Shown here piece after piece: positions 37,533-44,870 of a DNA stretch of 64,000 nt. Every line of letters begins with the position of its first letter. Position 1 is the stretch's first letter. Location of the stretch: assembly GCF_000369625.1 (NCBI RefSeq), contig NZ_KB850111.1, forward strand, positions 128,038 through 192,037, in the 5' to 3' direction. The translations under genes were made by a program, and so were the position numbers. Below the pieces are notes generated by a model. That model had not been told where the DNA came from and did no database searches. It saw only the letters and a list, made by a program, of their open reading frames with translations. Source of the DNA: Acinetobacter variabilis (GTDB taxonomy: Bacteria > Pseudomonadota > Gammaproteobacteria > Pseudomonadales > Moraxellaceae).

Positions 37533-38567
37533 GCACACATCACCTTGATGCTCACATTTTTTTATTAAACTTTTAATATTACCTATTAAAGAATTATCAT
37601 CTTCTAATTCTTCTACTGAACTGAAATTTAATGCTTTTAAAAAATCATTTTCTTTAATTTCAGTAAAAAAATTCACATCATCACTAATAATTAATTTCAA
37701 ATATTTATTAAGTCTAGGATCATTAACTCCAGCTTCAATTAATTTTATTATAATTTTCCCAACATTAGGTTTTAAATGTTCTAAATCTTTACTAATTTGA
37801 ACATAAAGAATAGCCTCAATAAAAATCTCATAATAATCAACTAATGATGATGTAATTTCTTTAGACAGCAATAATGGAAGATTTTCTTCTATGTTATTAA
37901 TGGTGTTAAAAGCCCGATATTCTAAATATGGAATTACCCATGAATCCATACCTTTTAGCCGAGGAAATGAGTTTTGACACTTCCCATAGAATGCATAAAA
38001 TGAAAAGGTTTCATCACAACGATCACTTAGAATTTCGTATATCAGACCGTTTATCTTTCTACCTGACGCACTAATTAACGGGCTTAACCATTGACTAAGG
38101 CTTTCCATTCCATGAAGACGATGGTCGATAATACATCTAAGTTCAATAGCCCAAAAAGTCCAGCCATGTTGATCAATAAATGAATCTATTAATTGTCTGG
38201 CTTCACAGAATTTATCTTCTAGAATTAAATTTTGTGTAGCATTCCTAATTTCTAAATATTGATTGAGACTATTTGCTTGTGATTCTAACCAATAAGCAGC
38301 CCAATACAGCTCGTTTTTTAATGATAAGGGCTCTAATCCAATAAAGTGCCCTACTAATTTTTCTGATTTATCTTTACCTAAACTCAGAAATACATTCGCA
38401 TCATCATACCCAAAGATACGAAATTGCTTTATACACTCCTTATATTCAGCTATCGAAGCACTCTTTCTTAAATTGCTCAACGTTTCTAAAGGGGTTTTTC
38501 TAAGCGCTTGCCCCTTTCTAAAGGCAAGTTTAGCTTGAGATATCTTTATAGGTTTTTTTTTAGCCAT
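37533..38567 (-). pseudogene. dtcA: N-terminal third of sensor DtcA, cut by IS3
   Basis: 345 codons from ATG 38567, ending at a TGA supplied by the IS terminus (37530-37532). The sequence starts basic (MAKKKPIKISQAKLAFRKGQ) and is then alpha-helical with TPR-like spacing (EDKFCEARQLIDSFIDQHG; WAIELRCIIDHRLHG). No membrane span. This fits a sensing or protein-binding N-terminus of the Detocs kinase. On its own it has no catalytic domain. Without the IS it continues in frame into 33910-36276. Confidence 0.78.
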
Positions 38568-38785
38568 ATTGATTTATTAATTAAAAGTTTCACTAAATTT
38601 TATCATTTTTTTCATAAACTTAATATTCATATAACTATGAAATAGAAAATCCACAATTGCTGTTTTAATGGATGTAAAATGATCTGATATAACTCCTCTA
38701 GCCAATCTCAACGAGATCTTAAATAAGATTTTATATCTGACATGAAATTACAGGTTTAATCTCTAATGACTGCATACCTGCTCTA
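38568..38785. other. promoter region of the defence operon
   Basis: About 220 bp of AT-rich DNA upstream of dtcA and downstream of the hypothetical gene; no ORF. It should hold the dtcA promoter on the minus strand. Confidence 0.5.
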
Positions 38786-39148
38786 CTACTTAGAAAAGAC
38801 CACTATCTGTAGCTCAAAAGTTTTTAAATCTTTTTTTGCGTAGCTGTACTTTTGATGTGGAATACAACGAATTATTATTTCGTGCTGACAACCTTCATTT
38901 TCAATCAATTCTGATCTTTTATTAATCGATGTATATCTATAATTAAAAGTAGAACTATCTAATTCAATATATCCACTTTTTTGTAGACGTCTAAATATCT
39001 GATACGTTTTATGATAAAAACAGTTCGATCTAAATTCTGGATAGGCATTAACAAACATCTTCCTAACATCTTTAAATTCTTCTGATCTAAAGCTTGTATT
39101 TGTCAAGAATTCAACGAAACATTCATTAAGAGATTGAGTTAAACACAT
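38786..39148 (-). CDS. hypothetical protein, possible winged-helix regulator
   Basis: A 120-aa protein of unknown family. The segment CFYHKTYQIFRRLQKSGYIELDSSTFNYRYTSI reads like a winged helix (helix, wing, strand), so DNA binding is possible. It is divergent from the XRE gene 73 bp away, suggesting a shared control region. It could regulate the defence operon (same strand, upstream) or element excision. No homologue is recognised. Confidence 0.5.
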   Translation of the reverse strand: MCLTQSLNECFVEFLTNTSFRSEEFKDVRKMFVNAYPEFRSNCFYHKTYQIFRRLQKSGYIELDSSTFNYRYTSINKRSELIENEGCQHEIIIRCIPHQKYSYAKKDLKTFELQIVVFSK

Positions 39149-39221
39149 AAAAAGTATACCACTATAATATAAAAATATCCCATTTTGGGATATTAAACAT
39201 AATAGTACAACATCTTGAGCT

Positions 39222-39461
39222 ATGAGCTCAATACACGATCCTAGATACAGAAAGTTGATACATGACCTTATTGCTATACGTGAGTCAAAAAAAATAACTC
39301 AGGTAGAACTAGCTTCGTCTTTAAAGAAACCTCAATCTTACATAGCAAAAGTAGAAAATTTTGACAGAAGATTAGATGTACTAGAGCTGAATGATTGGCT
39401 AAATGCGTTAGGTTTATCTATAATTAGTTTTTTAGAAGATAGTTTATTAAGTGACACCTAG
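39222..39461 (+). CDS. XRE-family transcriptional regulator
   Basis: A 79-aa Cro/CI-type protein that is almost entirely one helix-turn-helix domain (ESKKITQVELASSLKKPQSY with the recognition helix next). It starts at ATG 39222, divergent from the hypothetical gene, and is the last gene before the right end of the element. Such regulators often control excision or cargo in mobile elements. The operator is not known; the inverted repeat at 39514-39539 is a candidate. Confidence 0.82.
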   Translation: MSSIHDPRYRKLIHDLIAIRESKKITQVELASSLKKPQSYIAKVENFDRRLDVLELNDWLNALGLSIISFLEDSLLSDT

Positions 39462-39494
39462 AACTAAGGTTAAAATTTAATTTACATTTTCTAA

Positions 39495-39562
39495 TTGATG
39501 GTTAAGGTTCCTAACTGTGCAAAATACAAAATGCACAGTCAAGTTTTTATACTAACCACCAA
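39495..39562. promoter_or_regulatory. nested inverted repeats near right end
   Basis: A perfect 8-bp inverted repeat ACTGTGCA/TGCACAGT (39514-39521 and 39532-39539) lies within a 9/10 outer pair TTGATGGTTA/TAACCACCAA (39495-39504 and 39553-39562). TGCACAGT and TTTATACTAAC recur at the left end, so recombinase or repressor binding is plausible. Confidence 0.55.
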
Positions 39563-39587
39563 CAAATGAAGCATATTGTGCATAAGA

Positions 39588-39600
39588 TTGGGGGTATAAA
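39588..39600 (-). repeat. right terminal inverted repeat of element
   Basis: TTGGGGGTATAAA is the inverted partner of the left end at 21670-21682 (12 of 13). Confidence 0.75.
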
Positions 39601-39601
39601 T

Positions 39602-39886
39602 TTCCTTGGCGTTCCATTTAATATTGCCAGCTATGCCCTGCTGACTCATATGATTGCGCAGGTGTGTGATCTGGATGTAGGCGATTTTGTCTGGACGGGT
39701 GGTGATACGCATTTATATGCCAATCATTTTGAACAGGCTAAACTTCAATTGAGTCGTGAGCCTTTAGGCCTGTGCCAGTTAAAACTGAATCCTGAAGTTA
39801 AAGACCTGTTTGATTTCAAATTCGAGGATATTGAAATTGTGGGTTATGAATCACATCCAGGAATTAAAGCGCCAGTTGCAGTTTAA
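39602..39886 (+). pseudogene. thyA: 3' part of native thyA
   Basis: Codons for the last residues of native ThyA, resuming at [17 protein letters not shown] and ending KAPVAV. It includes the dUMP-binding Asn (VPFNIASY) and the [10 protein letters not shown] motif. A 12-codon lead-in from the element gives an artificial start at 39566. Six bases at the junction (TTCCTT) match the left junction TTTCTT except for one, so Phe-Leu is encoded twice. A terminator follows. Confidence 0.95.
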
Positions 39887-39912
39887 TTCCTGTTAAACCC
39901 CGGAAAATATTC

Positions 39913-39940
39913 AAATCCCACTTTGCTTAAAGTGGGATTT
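39913..39940 (+). terminator. native thyA terminator
   Basis: AAATCCCACTTT/AAAGTGGGATTT perfect 12-bp stem, 4-nt loop, after the thyA 3' end. Confidence 0.9.
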
Positions 39941-39984
39941 TGCATTTTAATAGCAATAATTTTTATCTGTTTTTGAGTATGGGT

Positions 39985-40497
39985 ATGGCATTTCAGGATT
40001 TAGAAGTCGTTCATGTCGTGGCAATGGATCAGCAGCGCTGTATTGGTAAGGACAATGACCTGCCTTGGCATATCTCAGCAGATCTCAAGCACTTTAAGGA
40101 AATCACTCAAGGCGGCGTAATTGTCATGGGCCGTAAAACGCTTGAGTCGATGGGCCGTGCGCTGCCTAAACGTGTGAACTGGGTGATTACCCGCGATCCT
40201 GACTGGTCCTTTGAAGGCGTCAAAGTCGCGCATACGATTGAAGATGCCTTGACTCAAGCCGTGGCCGATGTGCAGGCTTCAGAAAAACCGAATGCTATTT
40301 TTATCATTGGCGGCGGTGAAATCTTTAAACAGACTCTGGAGATCGCTGATCGTCTGGAACTGACCCATGTTGAACTGGATGTACAGGGTCATGCCTACTA
40401 TCCGGAAATTCCGGCCGAGTTCAAAAAAGTTGCGTCAGAACAACATATCGATGACAAAACCGGTATTGCATTTGAGTTCGCAACATACAGAAAATAA
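39985..40497 (+). CDS. folA: dihydrofolate reductase
   Basis: A 170-aa DHFR, which regenerates tetrahydrofolate after ThyA action; the target of trimethoprim. Start at 39985 (MAFQDLEVVHVVAMD) by likeness to Acinetobacter FolA; ATG 39979 is two codons up. Motifs: IGKDNDLPWHISADLKHFK with the catalytic Asp region, VIVMGRKTLESMG and IFIIGGGEIFKQTL. It sits right after native thyA, the common order, so the element now separates the thyA promoter from folA; the intact terminator suggests folA has its own promoter. Confidence 0.95.
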   Translation: MAFQDLEVVHVVAMDQQRCIGKDNDLPWHISADLKHFKEITQGGVIVMGRKTLESMGRALPKRVNWVITRDPDWSFEGVKVAHTIEDALTQAVADVQASEKPNAIFIIGGGEIFKQTLEIADRLELTHVELDVQGHAYYPEIPAEFKKVASEQHIDDKTGIAFEFATYRK

Positions 40498-40523
40498 AGC
40501 CTATTTTCTATAAAAGATCGAAC

Positions 40524-41570
40524 ATGCAAGGACAAGACAATTCAGAAAAGCATTGGAGCCTGTGGTTATTAGGGAGTCTGTTTAGTGTATTTGTCCTGTG
40601 TTCAAGCCTTTGGCTGAGCCTGATGCTCTGGGTACAACAACCCTTGGGCAAAATTGGCAGCATCATTCTGGTTGGTCTCTGGCTTGTGTTTGCCTGTGTG
40701 GTCTTGGGCATTTATTTCACCAAGCATCTGATTTCCCGACAGGTGGATACAGTGCTTTATTTGCTGGCCTTTCTGTTCAGCTTACTGGCTTATTTAAGCA
40801 TGGAGCCTCGTCAGGATCGTGACTGGAATCCTGAAGTTTCCCGACTGCTCTCCTATGAGCAGCAAGGCAATCAAGTCACCTTGCACAATATCCGTAATTT
40901 TGACTGGCAAGCAGAGGGGCAATATACCGAACGCTGGGAAAGCCGGAGTTTTGACCTGAACGACATTACCGGAGTAAACATCATTACCTCTTACTGGATG
41001 GGGCCTAAAATTGCCCATACGCTGGTCAGTTTTGATTTTGCCAATCAGAAACCACTCGTCTTCTCGATCGAAATTCGCAAAGAAAAGGATGAGAAATTTT
41101 CTGCCATTGGCGGCTTCTTCCGAAAATATGAACTAAGTCTGGTCGCCTCAGATGAGAAAGATATTGTATATACGCGTAGCAATATTCGTGGCGAGCAGGT
41201 CTACTTTTTTCCGGTAAAAATGCCGCAAGCAGAAGCTCAAGCCCTATTTAAAGAATATCTGCGTAAGGCTGATGAACTGGCCAAAGAGCCTAAATGGTAT
41301 AACACCCTGAGCAGTAACTGCACGACTCTGGTCTTTGATATGGCTCAGGCAGTATCTCAACAACAGCTTCCTTCAGATTACCGCTTGCTGGCTTCTGGGT
41401 ATTTACCTGATTATTTATATGATTTAAAAGCGCTAGATCAACGCTGGGATATACAAACCTGGTATCAGCGTGCACACGTTAATCCACGAGTTAGAGATAC
41501 CGGTCAGATCTCCAGTCAGGAGTATTCACAACGCCTGCGTCAAGGCCTACCTGAGTCGAATTCCAGATAA
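40524..41570 (+). CDS. DUF4105/Lnb-type membrane protein
   Basis: A 348-aa protein with three hydrophobic N-terminal spans (about residues 12-35, 45-66 and 70-90), then a soluble domain facing the periplasm. That domain contains RNFDWQAEGQYTERW, WMGPKIAHTLVSFDF, and NTLSSNCTTLVFDMAQAV with a conserved Asn-Cys. This is the DUF4105 (Lnb periplasmic) pattern, distantly related to papain-like peptidases. Function unknown. It follows folA by 26 bp and may be co-transcribed. Confidence 0.75.
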   Translation: MQGQDNSEKHWSLWLLGSLFSVFVLCSSLWLSLMLWVQQPLGKIGSIILVGLWLVFACVVLGIYFTKHLISRQVDTVLYLLAFLFSLLAYLSMEPRQDRDWNPEVSRLLSYEQQGNQVTLHNIRNFDWQAEGQYTERWESRSFDLNDITGVNIITSYWMGPKIAHTLVSFDFANQKPLVFSIEIRKEKDEKFSAIGGFFRKYELSLVASDEKDIVYTRSNIRGEQVYFFPVKMPQAEAQALFKEYLRKADELAKEPKWYNTLSSNCTTLVFDMAQAVSQQQLPSDYRLLASGYLPDYLYDLKALDQRWDIQTWYQRAHVNPRVRDTGQISSQEYSQRLRQGLPESNSR

Positions 41571-41673
41571 TTTTCCAAGTTATCTAACTTAAAGAAAGAT
41601 ACAAAATCAACTGGCATATATTTAATTTTTTTGTTTATATACAAATAGCTAACTCAGAATTAGAGTCTCTCTC

Positions 41674-42135
41674 ATGCTAAAAAAATTAACAGCAATCATG
41701 ATTTTAGGTTCAGTCTTTGCAATGTCGGGTTGTGAAACTGTACCTAGTACCTCATCAGTCAAAACTGAAAATAATTTACAGCTCCTGCAAAATCGTACCT
41801 GGATTGTGAACCAGATTGGTAATACCGAAATTACTACAGCACCGACAGCACGCAATATTCCAAGTCTGCAATTCGATGCAGTGACTCAACGCGTGTCTGG
41901 CGCAGATGGCTGTAACCGTATCATGGGCAGCTACACTGCCGGTAAAGATACTCTCAACTTAAGCCAGATGGCGAGTACCGAAATGGCTTGTCTGGATAAT
42001 GACGGTCTGGATCAAAAATTTAAGGAGGCACTGAGCAAAGTGACCCATTATCAGGTCTACGGTAAAACCCTGAAATTAATGGACCGTCATGGCAATTTAC
42101 TCATTCAGTTAGAAAGTGCAGTACAGCCTCGCTAA
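41674..42135 (+). CDS. META-domain lipoprotein (HslJ-like)
   Basis: A 153-aa lipoprotein: signal MLKKLTAIMILGSVFAMSGC, lipobox Cys at residue 20. The rest is one META domain (NRTWIVNQIGN; LQFDAVTQRVSGADGCNRIMGSY; TEMACL; FKEALSKVTHYQV), as in HslJ, a heat-induced outer-membrane protein linked to novobiocin resistance in E. coli. The two domain cysteines could form a disulfide. Monocistronic with a weak terminator. Confidence 0.85.
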   Translation: MLKKLTAIMILGSVFAMSGCETVPSTSSVKTENNLQLLQNRTWIVNQIGNTEITTAPTARNIPSLQFDAVTQRVSGADGCNRIMGSYTAGKDTLNLSQMASTEMACLDNDGLDQKFKEALSKVTHYQVYGKTLKLMDRHGNLLIQLESAVQPR

Positions 42136-42148
42136 GTTTTGACTACAA

Positions 42149-42171
42149 AAAGCCTGTGTCGTGCAGGCTTT
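42149..42171 (+). terminator. weak terminator after META lipoprotein gene
   Basis: AAGCCTG/CAGGCTT stem followed by a T-poor tail. Confidence 0.55.
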
Positions 42172-42233
42172 ATATCTTTCATACTCATATGAACATTCAA
42201 TAATCAGCACTCTACAATGATGAGGACTTAACC

Positions 42234-42758
42234 ATGCAACAAGCACTATTTGGTGGTGGATGTTTTTGGTGTACCGAAGCAGTATTTTTACAGCTTCAGG
42301 GCGTACAGAAGGTCGTCAGTGGCTATGCGGGCGGACAAAATCCTAATCCGACCTATGAGCAAGTCTGTGGCGGTGATACCAATCATGCCGAAGTGATCCT
42401 GATCGATTTTGATGAAAATCAGATTACGTATAGTCAGTTGCTCGAAGTTTTTTTCGCAACCCATGATCCAACGACATTAAACCGTCAGGGCAATGATGTC
42501 GGCACGCAATATCGTTCTGTGATTTATTATTTTAATGATGAGCAAAAAGAAACTGCACAGCTCACAATAGATTCATTAAAAGCTGAAGGGCTGAATATTG
42601 TGACTGAACTTAGCCCTGCACCGACTTTCTATCCTGCCGAAGAATATCATCAGAATTTCTTTGCCAAGAATCCGAATCAGGGTTACTGTAATTTTGCGAT
42701 TCCGCCCAAGCTGAATAAATTACAACACAAGTTTATGACGCTGCTTAAAACTCATTAG
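42234..42758 (+). CDS. msrA: peptide methionine (S)-S-oxide reductase
   Basis: A 174-aa MsrA that repairs oxidised methionine. The active-site signature [11 protein letters not shown] is at residues 7-17, with the resolving-cysteine region near the C-terminus ([18 protein letters not shown]). Other motifs: [24 protein letters not shown] and [19 protein letters not shown]. Cytoplasmic, no signal peptide. Confidence 0.96.
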   Translation: MQQALFGGGCFWCTEAVFLQLQGVQKVVSGYAGGQNPNPTYEQVCGGDTNHAEVILIDFDENQITYSQLLEVFFATHDPTTLNRQGNDVGTQYRSVIYYFNDEQKETAQLTIDSLKAEGLNIVTELSPAPTFYPAEEYHQNFFAKNPNQGYCNFAIPPKLNKLQHKFMTLLKTH

Positions 42759-42801
42759 ACTGGATTCTGCTTGATCATATGCCCTATTAAATTAAGGCAA
42801 T

Positions 42802-42831
42802 AAAAAAGCGACTGAGATCAGTCGCTTTTTT
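42802..42831. terminator. bidirectional terminator between msrA and exbD
   Basis: AAAAAAGCGACTGA/TCAGTCGCTTTTTT perfect stem between convergent genes. Confidence 0.92.
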
Positions 42832-42847
42832 ATTTGAGAGCAAAAAA

Positions 42848-43252
42848 TTAATTATCGGTTGCAAAGGCAATATCGCTGAGTCCGGCTCCACTCGCGCGTG
42901 ACATCACTTGAGCAACAGTGTCATAACGTGATTCTTTATCTGCTTTCAATACGATGGTCGGTTGACGCTGTGCCTGGCTCGCCTCATTGAAACGGGTTTC
43001 AAGTTGATCCAGGGTCAGTACATCGCCATTCCACGCTACATCACCTTTGGCATTGATGCTAATGGTGACATTTTCAGGTGGTAGGTCAATAATTTCTGCA
43101 GTGGTTTGCGGCAAAGTTAATGGAATTGATGGGTTCGCAACGGTCGCTGTCACCAGAAAGATGATCATCAATACCAACATGATGTCGATCAAAGGAATGA
43201 GGTTCATCTCATTCATGCCTGTATCGTTGTCTTCACCCAATTGAAAAGCCAT
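42848..43252 (-). CDS. exbD: ExbD-type biopolymer transport protein
   Basis: A 134-aa protein with one N-terminal membrane span (MNLIPLIDIMLVLMIIFLVTATV) containing the proton-carrying Asp, then a periplasmic domain. Part of the proton-driven motor that energises TonB. Its start overlaps the exbB stop. The third gene of the tonB-exbB-exbD set, likely serving receptors such as the one at 7 kb. Confidence 0.92.
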   Translation of the reverse strand: MAFQLGEDNDTGMNEMNLIPLIDIMLVLMIIFLVTATVANPSIPLTLPQTTAEIIDLPPENVTISINAKGDVAWNGDVLTLDQLETRFNEASQAQRQPTIVLKADKESRYDTVAQVMSRASGAGLSDIAFATDN

Positions 43253-43875
43253 TAAGCTTGACCTCCAACTAAACTGTCTTGTGCTACTTTTGCATCAGCC
43301 TTCTTTGCAGAAGAATCCTGTTGCAACATGGTATCAATCAATAAGCTATGCGCATGGTCTTGCAATTCATTGCTTAAAGTACGGTTAACACGTACACAGA
43401 TGTTATATGCAAGTACTGCAGGAATTGCCACAGCCAGACCCAGACCGGTCATGATTAGCGCTTCACCCACTGGAGTCGCTACTTGTGCCAGACCTGCCTG
43501 ACCACTCTTACCCACGGCAACCAGTGCGTGAAAGATCCCCCATACTGTACCGAATAGACCGACAAAGGGTGAAATTGAAGCGATGGTACCTAGGACGGAT
43601 ACACCTTTTTCTGCATTGCCTTTTTCTAATGCGATCTGACGCAATAAAGCCTGCTCAGCTACAGCTTTACGTTGTTCAAATGCCAAAGGAGTCATTTTAT
43701 TTTTCAATTGTCCTAATGCTTTAGATAATTGAGCATAGGCAATCTGTTTAAGTTGGCGAGTGCCCATTAAACGCAGCACAAAAATGGTCCATGTCGCAAT
43801 CGACATTGCCAATAACACGAAATACAGTGTCTTACTGACTGCATCAGCATGTTGCCAATAAACTGAAAAGTTCAT
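43252..43875 (-). CDS. exbB: ExbB/MotA/TolQ-family proton channel
   Basis: A 207-aa protein with three spans: near residues 15-35, then LGTIASISPFVGLFGTVWGI and TPVGEALIMTGLGLAVAIPAVLAYN. The last two hold the family signature. It forms the proton channel with ExbD. It lies between tonB and exbD in one operon. Confidence 0.93.
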   Translation of the reverse strand: MNFSVYWQHADAVSKTLYFVLLAMSIATWTIFVLRLMGTRQLKQIAYAQLSKALGQLKNKMTPLAFEQRKAVAEQALLRQIALEKGNAEKGVSVLGTIASISPFVGLFGTVWGIFHALVAVGKSGQAGLAQVATPVGEALIMTGLGLAVAIPAVLAYNICVRVNRTLSNELQDHAHSLLIDTMLQQDSSAKKADAKVAQDSLVGGQA

Positions 43876-43900
43876 ATTCGAACTCCTAATGGGTTAGCCG

Positions 43901-44677
43901 TTATTTGGTAATCTGAAAATCGAAAGGCTGTTCCACTCGGGTTGGATAAGCCACACCATTTTCAATATATTTGGTCAGTTGTGCACGACGTACCGCTGAT
44001 TCAACTTTGCGCGTAACGGCCGGACTACAACTCGAATTTCGTGCGGTCGCAGAGACCACTTTCCCCTGCTCATTTGCAGATACATCCACCATCAATGAAC
44101 AGGCTGATTTTAACTCTCCTGCCGAGAGCGACACTTTTGGTGCACGCTGCCACGATACGCCGCCGCCAATTGCAACACTTTTTGGTGCTGGCGGAGCAGG
44201 TGGAGCCGGCGGTGCGACAGGTGCTGGTGGCGCAACCGGCACAGGTGCAGGTGCTACTTTTTTAGTTTCAGTCACGACCGCAGGAACCACTGGGCTTGGT
44301 GCCGGTTTGGCTTCAACTGGCGGTGCAGTAACAGGTTTAGGCGTTTCTGCTTTCTTCACCTGCTCAATTTTTTCTACTTTTTTGGGTGGCGGTGGCAGCG
44401 GTTTTTCTACAATTTTAACTTCTTTCGGCTTTGTTGGCTCTTGTTTAGGCTCTGGCGGCTTTGGCTTCGGTAGTAAAGGTTTTGGTGCTTCCTGAAGTTT
44501 GACGAAACGGACTTTTAGAGGCTCTTTATCGACTGGTTTCAGTTCAGGTGCTTTCATCTGGCTGACTGCCCATAAAAGACCCACGTGTCCAACCAGAACC
44601 GCCGCCAGAATAGAAACGACTTTCTTTTTCATCTGATTTGACGGTGGTGGTGTCATGGGAGCAGCAACTTGACTCAT
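43901..44677 (-). CDS. tonB: energy transducer TonB
   Basis: A 258-aa TonB protein. The cytoplasmic tail and one inner-membrane span (KKVVSILAAVLVGHVGLLWAV) are followed by a long Pro/Lys/Val-rich spacer (about residues 55-165) that crosses the periplasm. The C-terminal receptor-binding domain contains CSLMVDVSANEQGKVVSATARN and ends VEQPFDFQITK. It is first in the tonB-exbB-exbD operon. Confidence 0.92.
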   Translation of the reverse strand: MSQVAAPMTPPPSNQMKKKVVSILAAVLVGHVGLLWAVSQMKAPELKPVDKEPLKVRFVKLQEAPKPLLPKPKPPEPKQEPTKPKEVKIVEKPLPPPPKKVEKIEQVKKAETPKPVTAPPVEAKPAPSPVVPAVVTETKKVAPAPVPVAPPAPVAPPAPPAPPAPKSVAIGGGVSWQRAPKVSLSAGELKSACSLMVDVSANEQGKVVSATARNSSCSPAVTRKVESAVRRAQLTKYIENGVAYPTRVEQPFDFQITK

Positions 44678-44821
44678 TAAATCTATTTACCTCGAAGAGA
44701 TGATACGAAACAAACTATCAAGCTCATCGGTTAGCACAATTAAAGTACGCCAATAATAAATGAGAAGTGTTTTCATTTGCAACTACTAATCCCACTTTTC
44801 TCCATTATTTTTGTTTCAAAC

Positions 44822-44852
44822 AAAAAAGACATACTTAAAGTATGCCTTTTTT
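44822..44852 (-). terminator. purU terminator
   Basis: CATACTT/AAGTATG stem flanked by six A and six T residues, just beyond the purU stop. Confidence 0.88.
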
Positions 44853-44870
44853 AAACAGAGATGCAAGTGC

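Larger units (their letters stand above)
21670..39600. mobile_element. 17.9-kb tyrosine-recombinase integrative element in thyA (SE/Tn6283-like)
   Basis: DNA separating the two thyA halves. It is bounded by a 13-bp imperfect inverted repeat and carries, left to right: three tyrosine-recombinase-fold genes and a small HTH gene; a replacement thyA; a Detocs-like defence operon; and a hypothetical/XRE divergent pair. It is AT-richer than its flanks, and the cargo reads on the minus strand towards the recombinases. The left-end module matches the intA-tfp-intB-srap order I recall for strand-biased circularizing integrative elements and resembles Tn554. Two ISs (IS66 and IS3 families) are nested within. 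The element itself is clear; its family name is an inference. Confidence 0.9.

Noticed and set aside
36271..37548. Near-repeat CATTACCTTGAT / CATCACCTTGAT on the two sides of IS3 as a long target duplication
   Set aside because: The copies are not adjacent to the IS ends at equal distances and differ in sequence; both encode a Gln-Gly pair (HQGD and YQGN) in the restored dtcA, so they are part of the gene.
21670..39600. Interpretation as a prophage
   Set aside because: No capsid, tail, terminase, replication or lysis genes are present; the recombinase trio and cargo point to an integrative element.
39566..39886. A 106-aa ORF that looks like a stand-alone gene
   Set aside because: Only its first 12 codons come from the element; the rest is the 3' end of native thyA, so it is a gene fragment.
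43971..44495. A 174-aa plus-strand ORF opposite tonB
   Set aside because: It is a shadow of the proline-rich tonB repeat region; its glycine-rich translation reflects the complementary codons.
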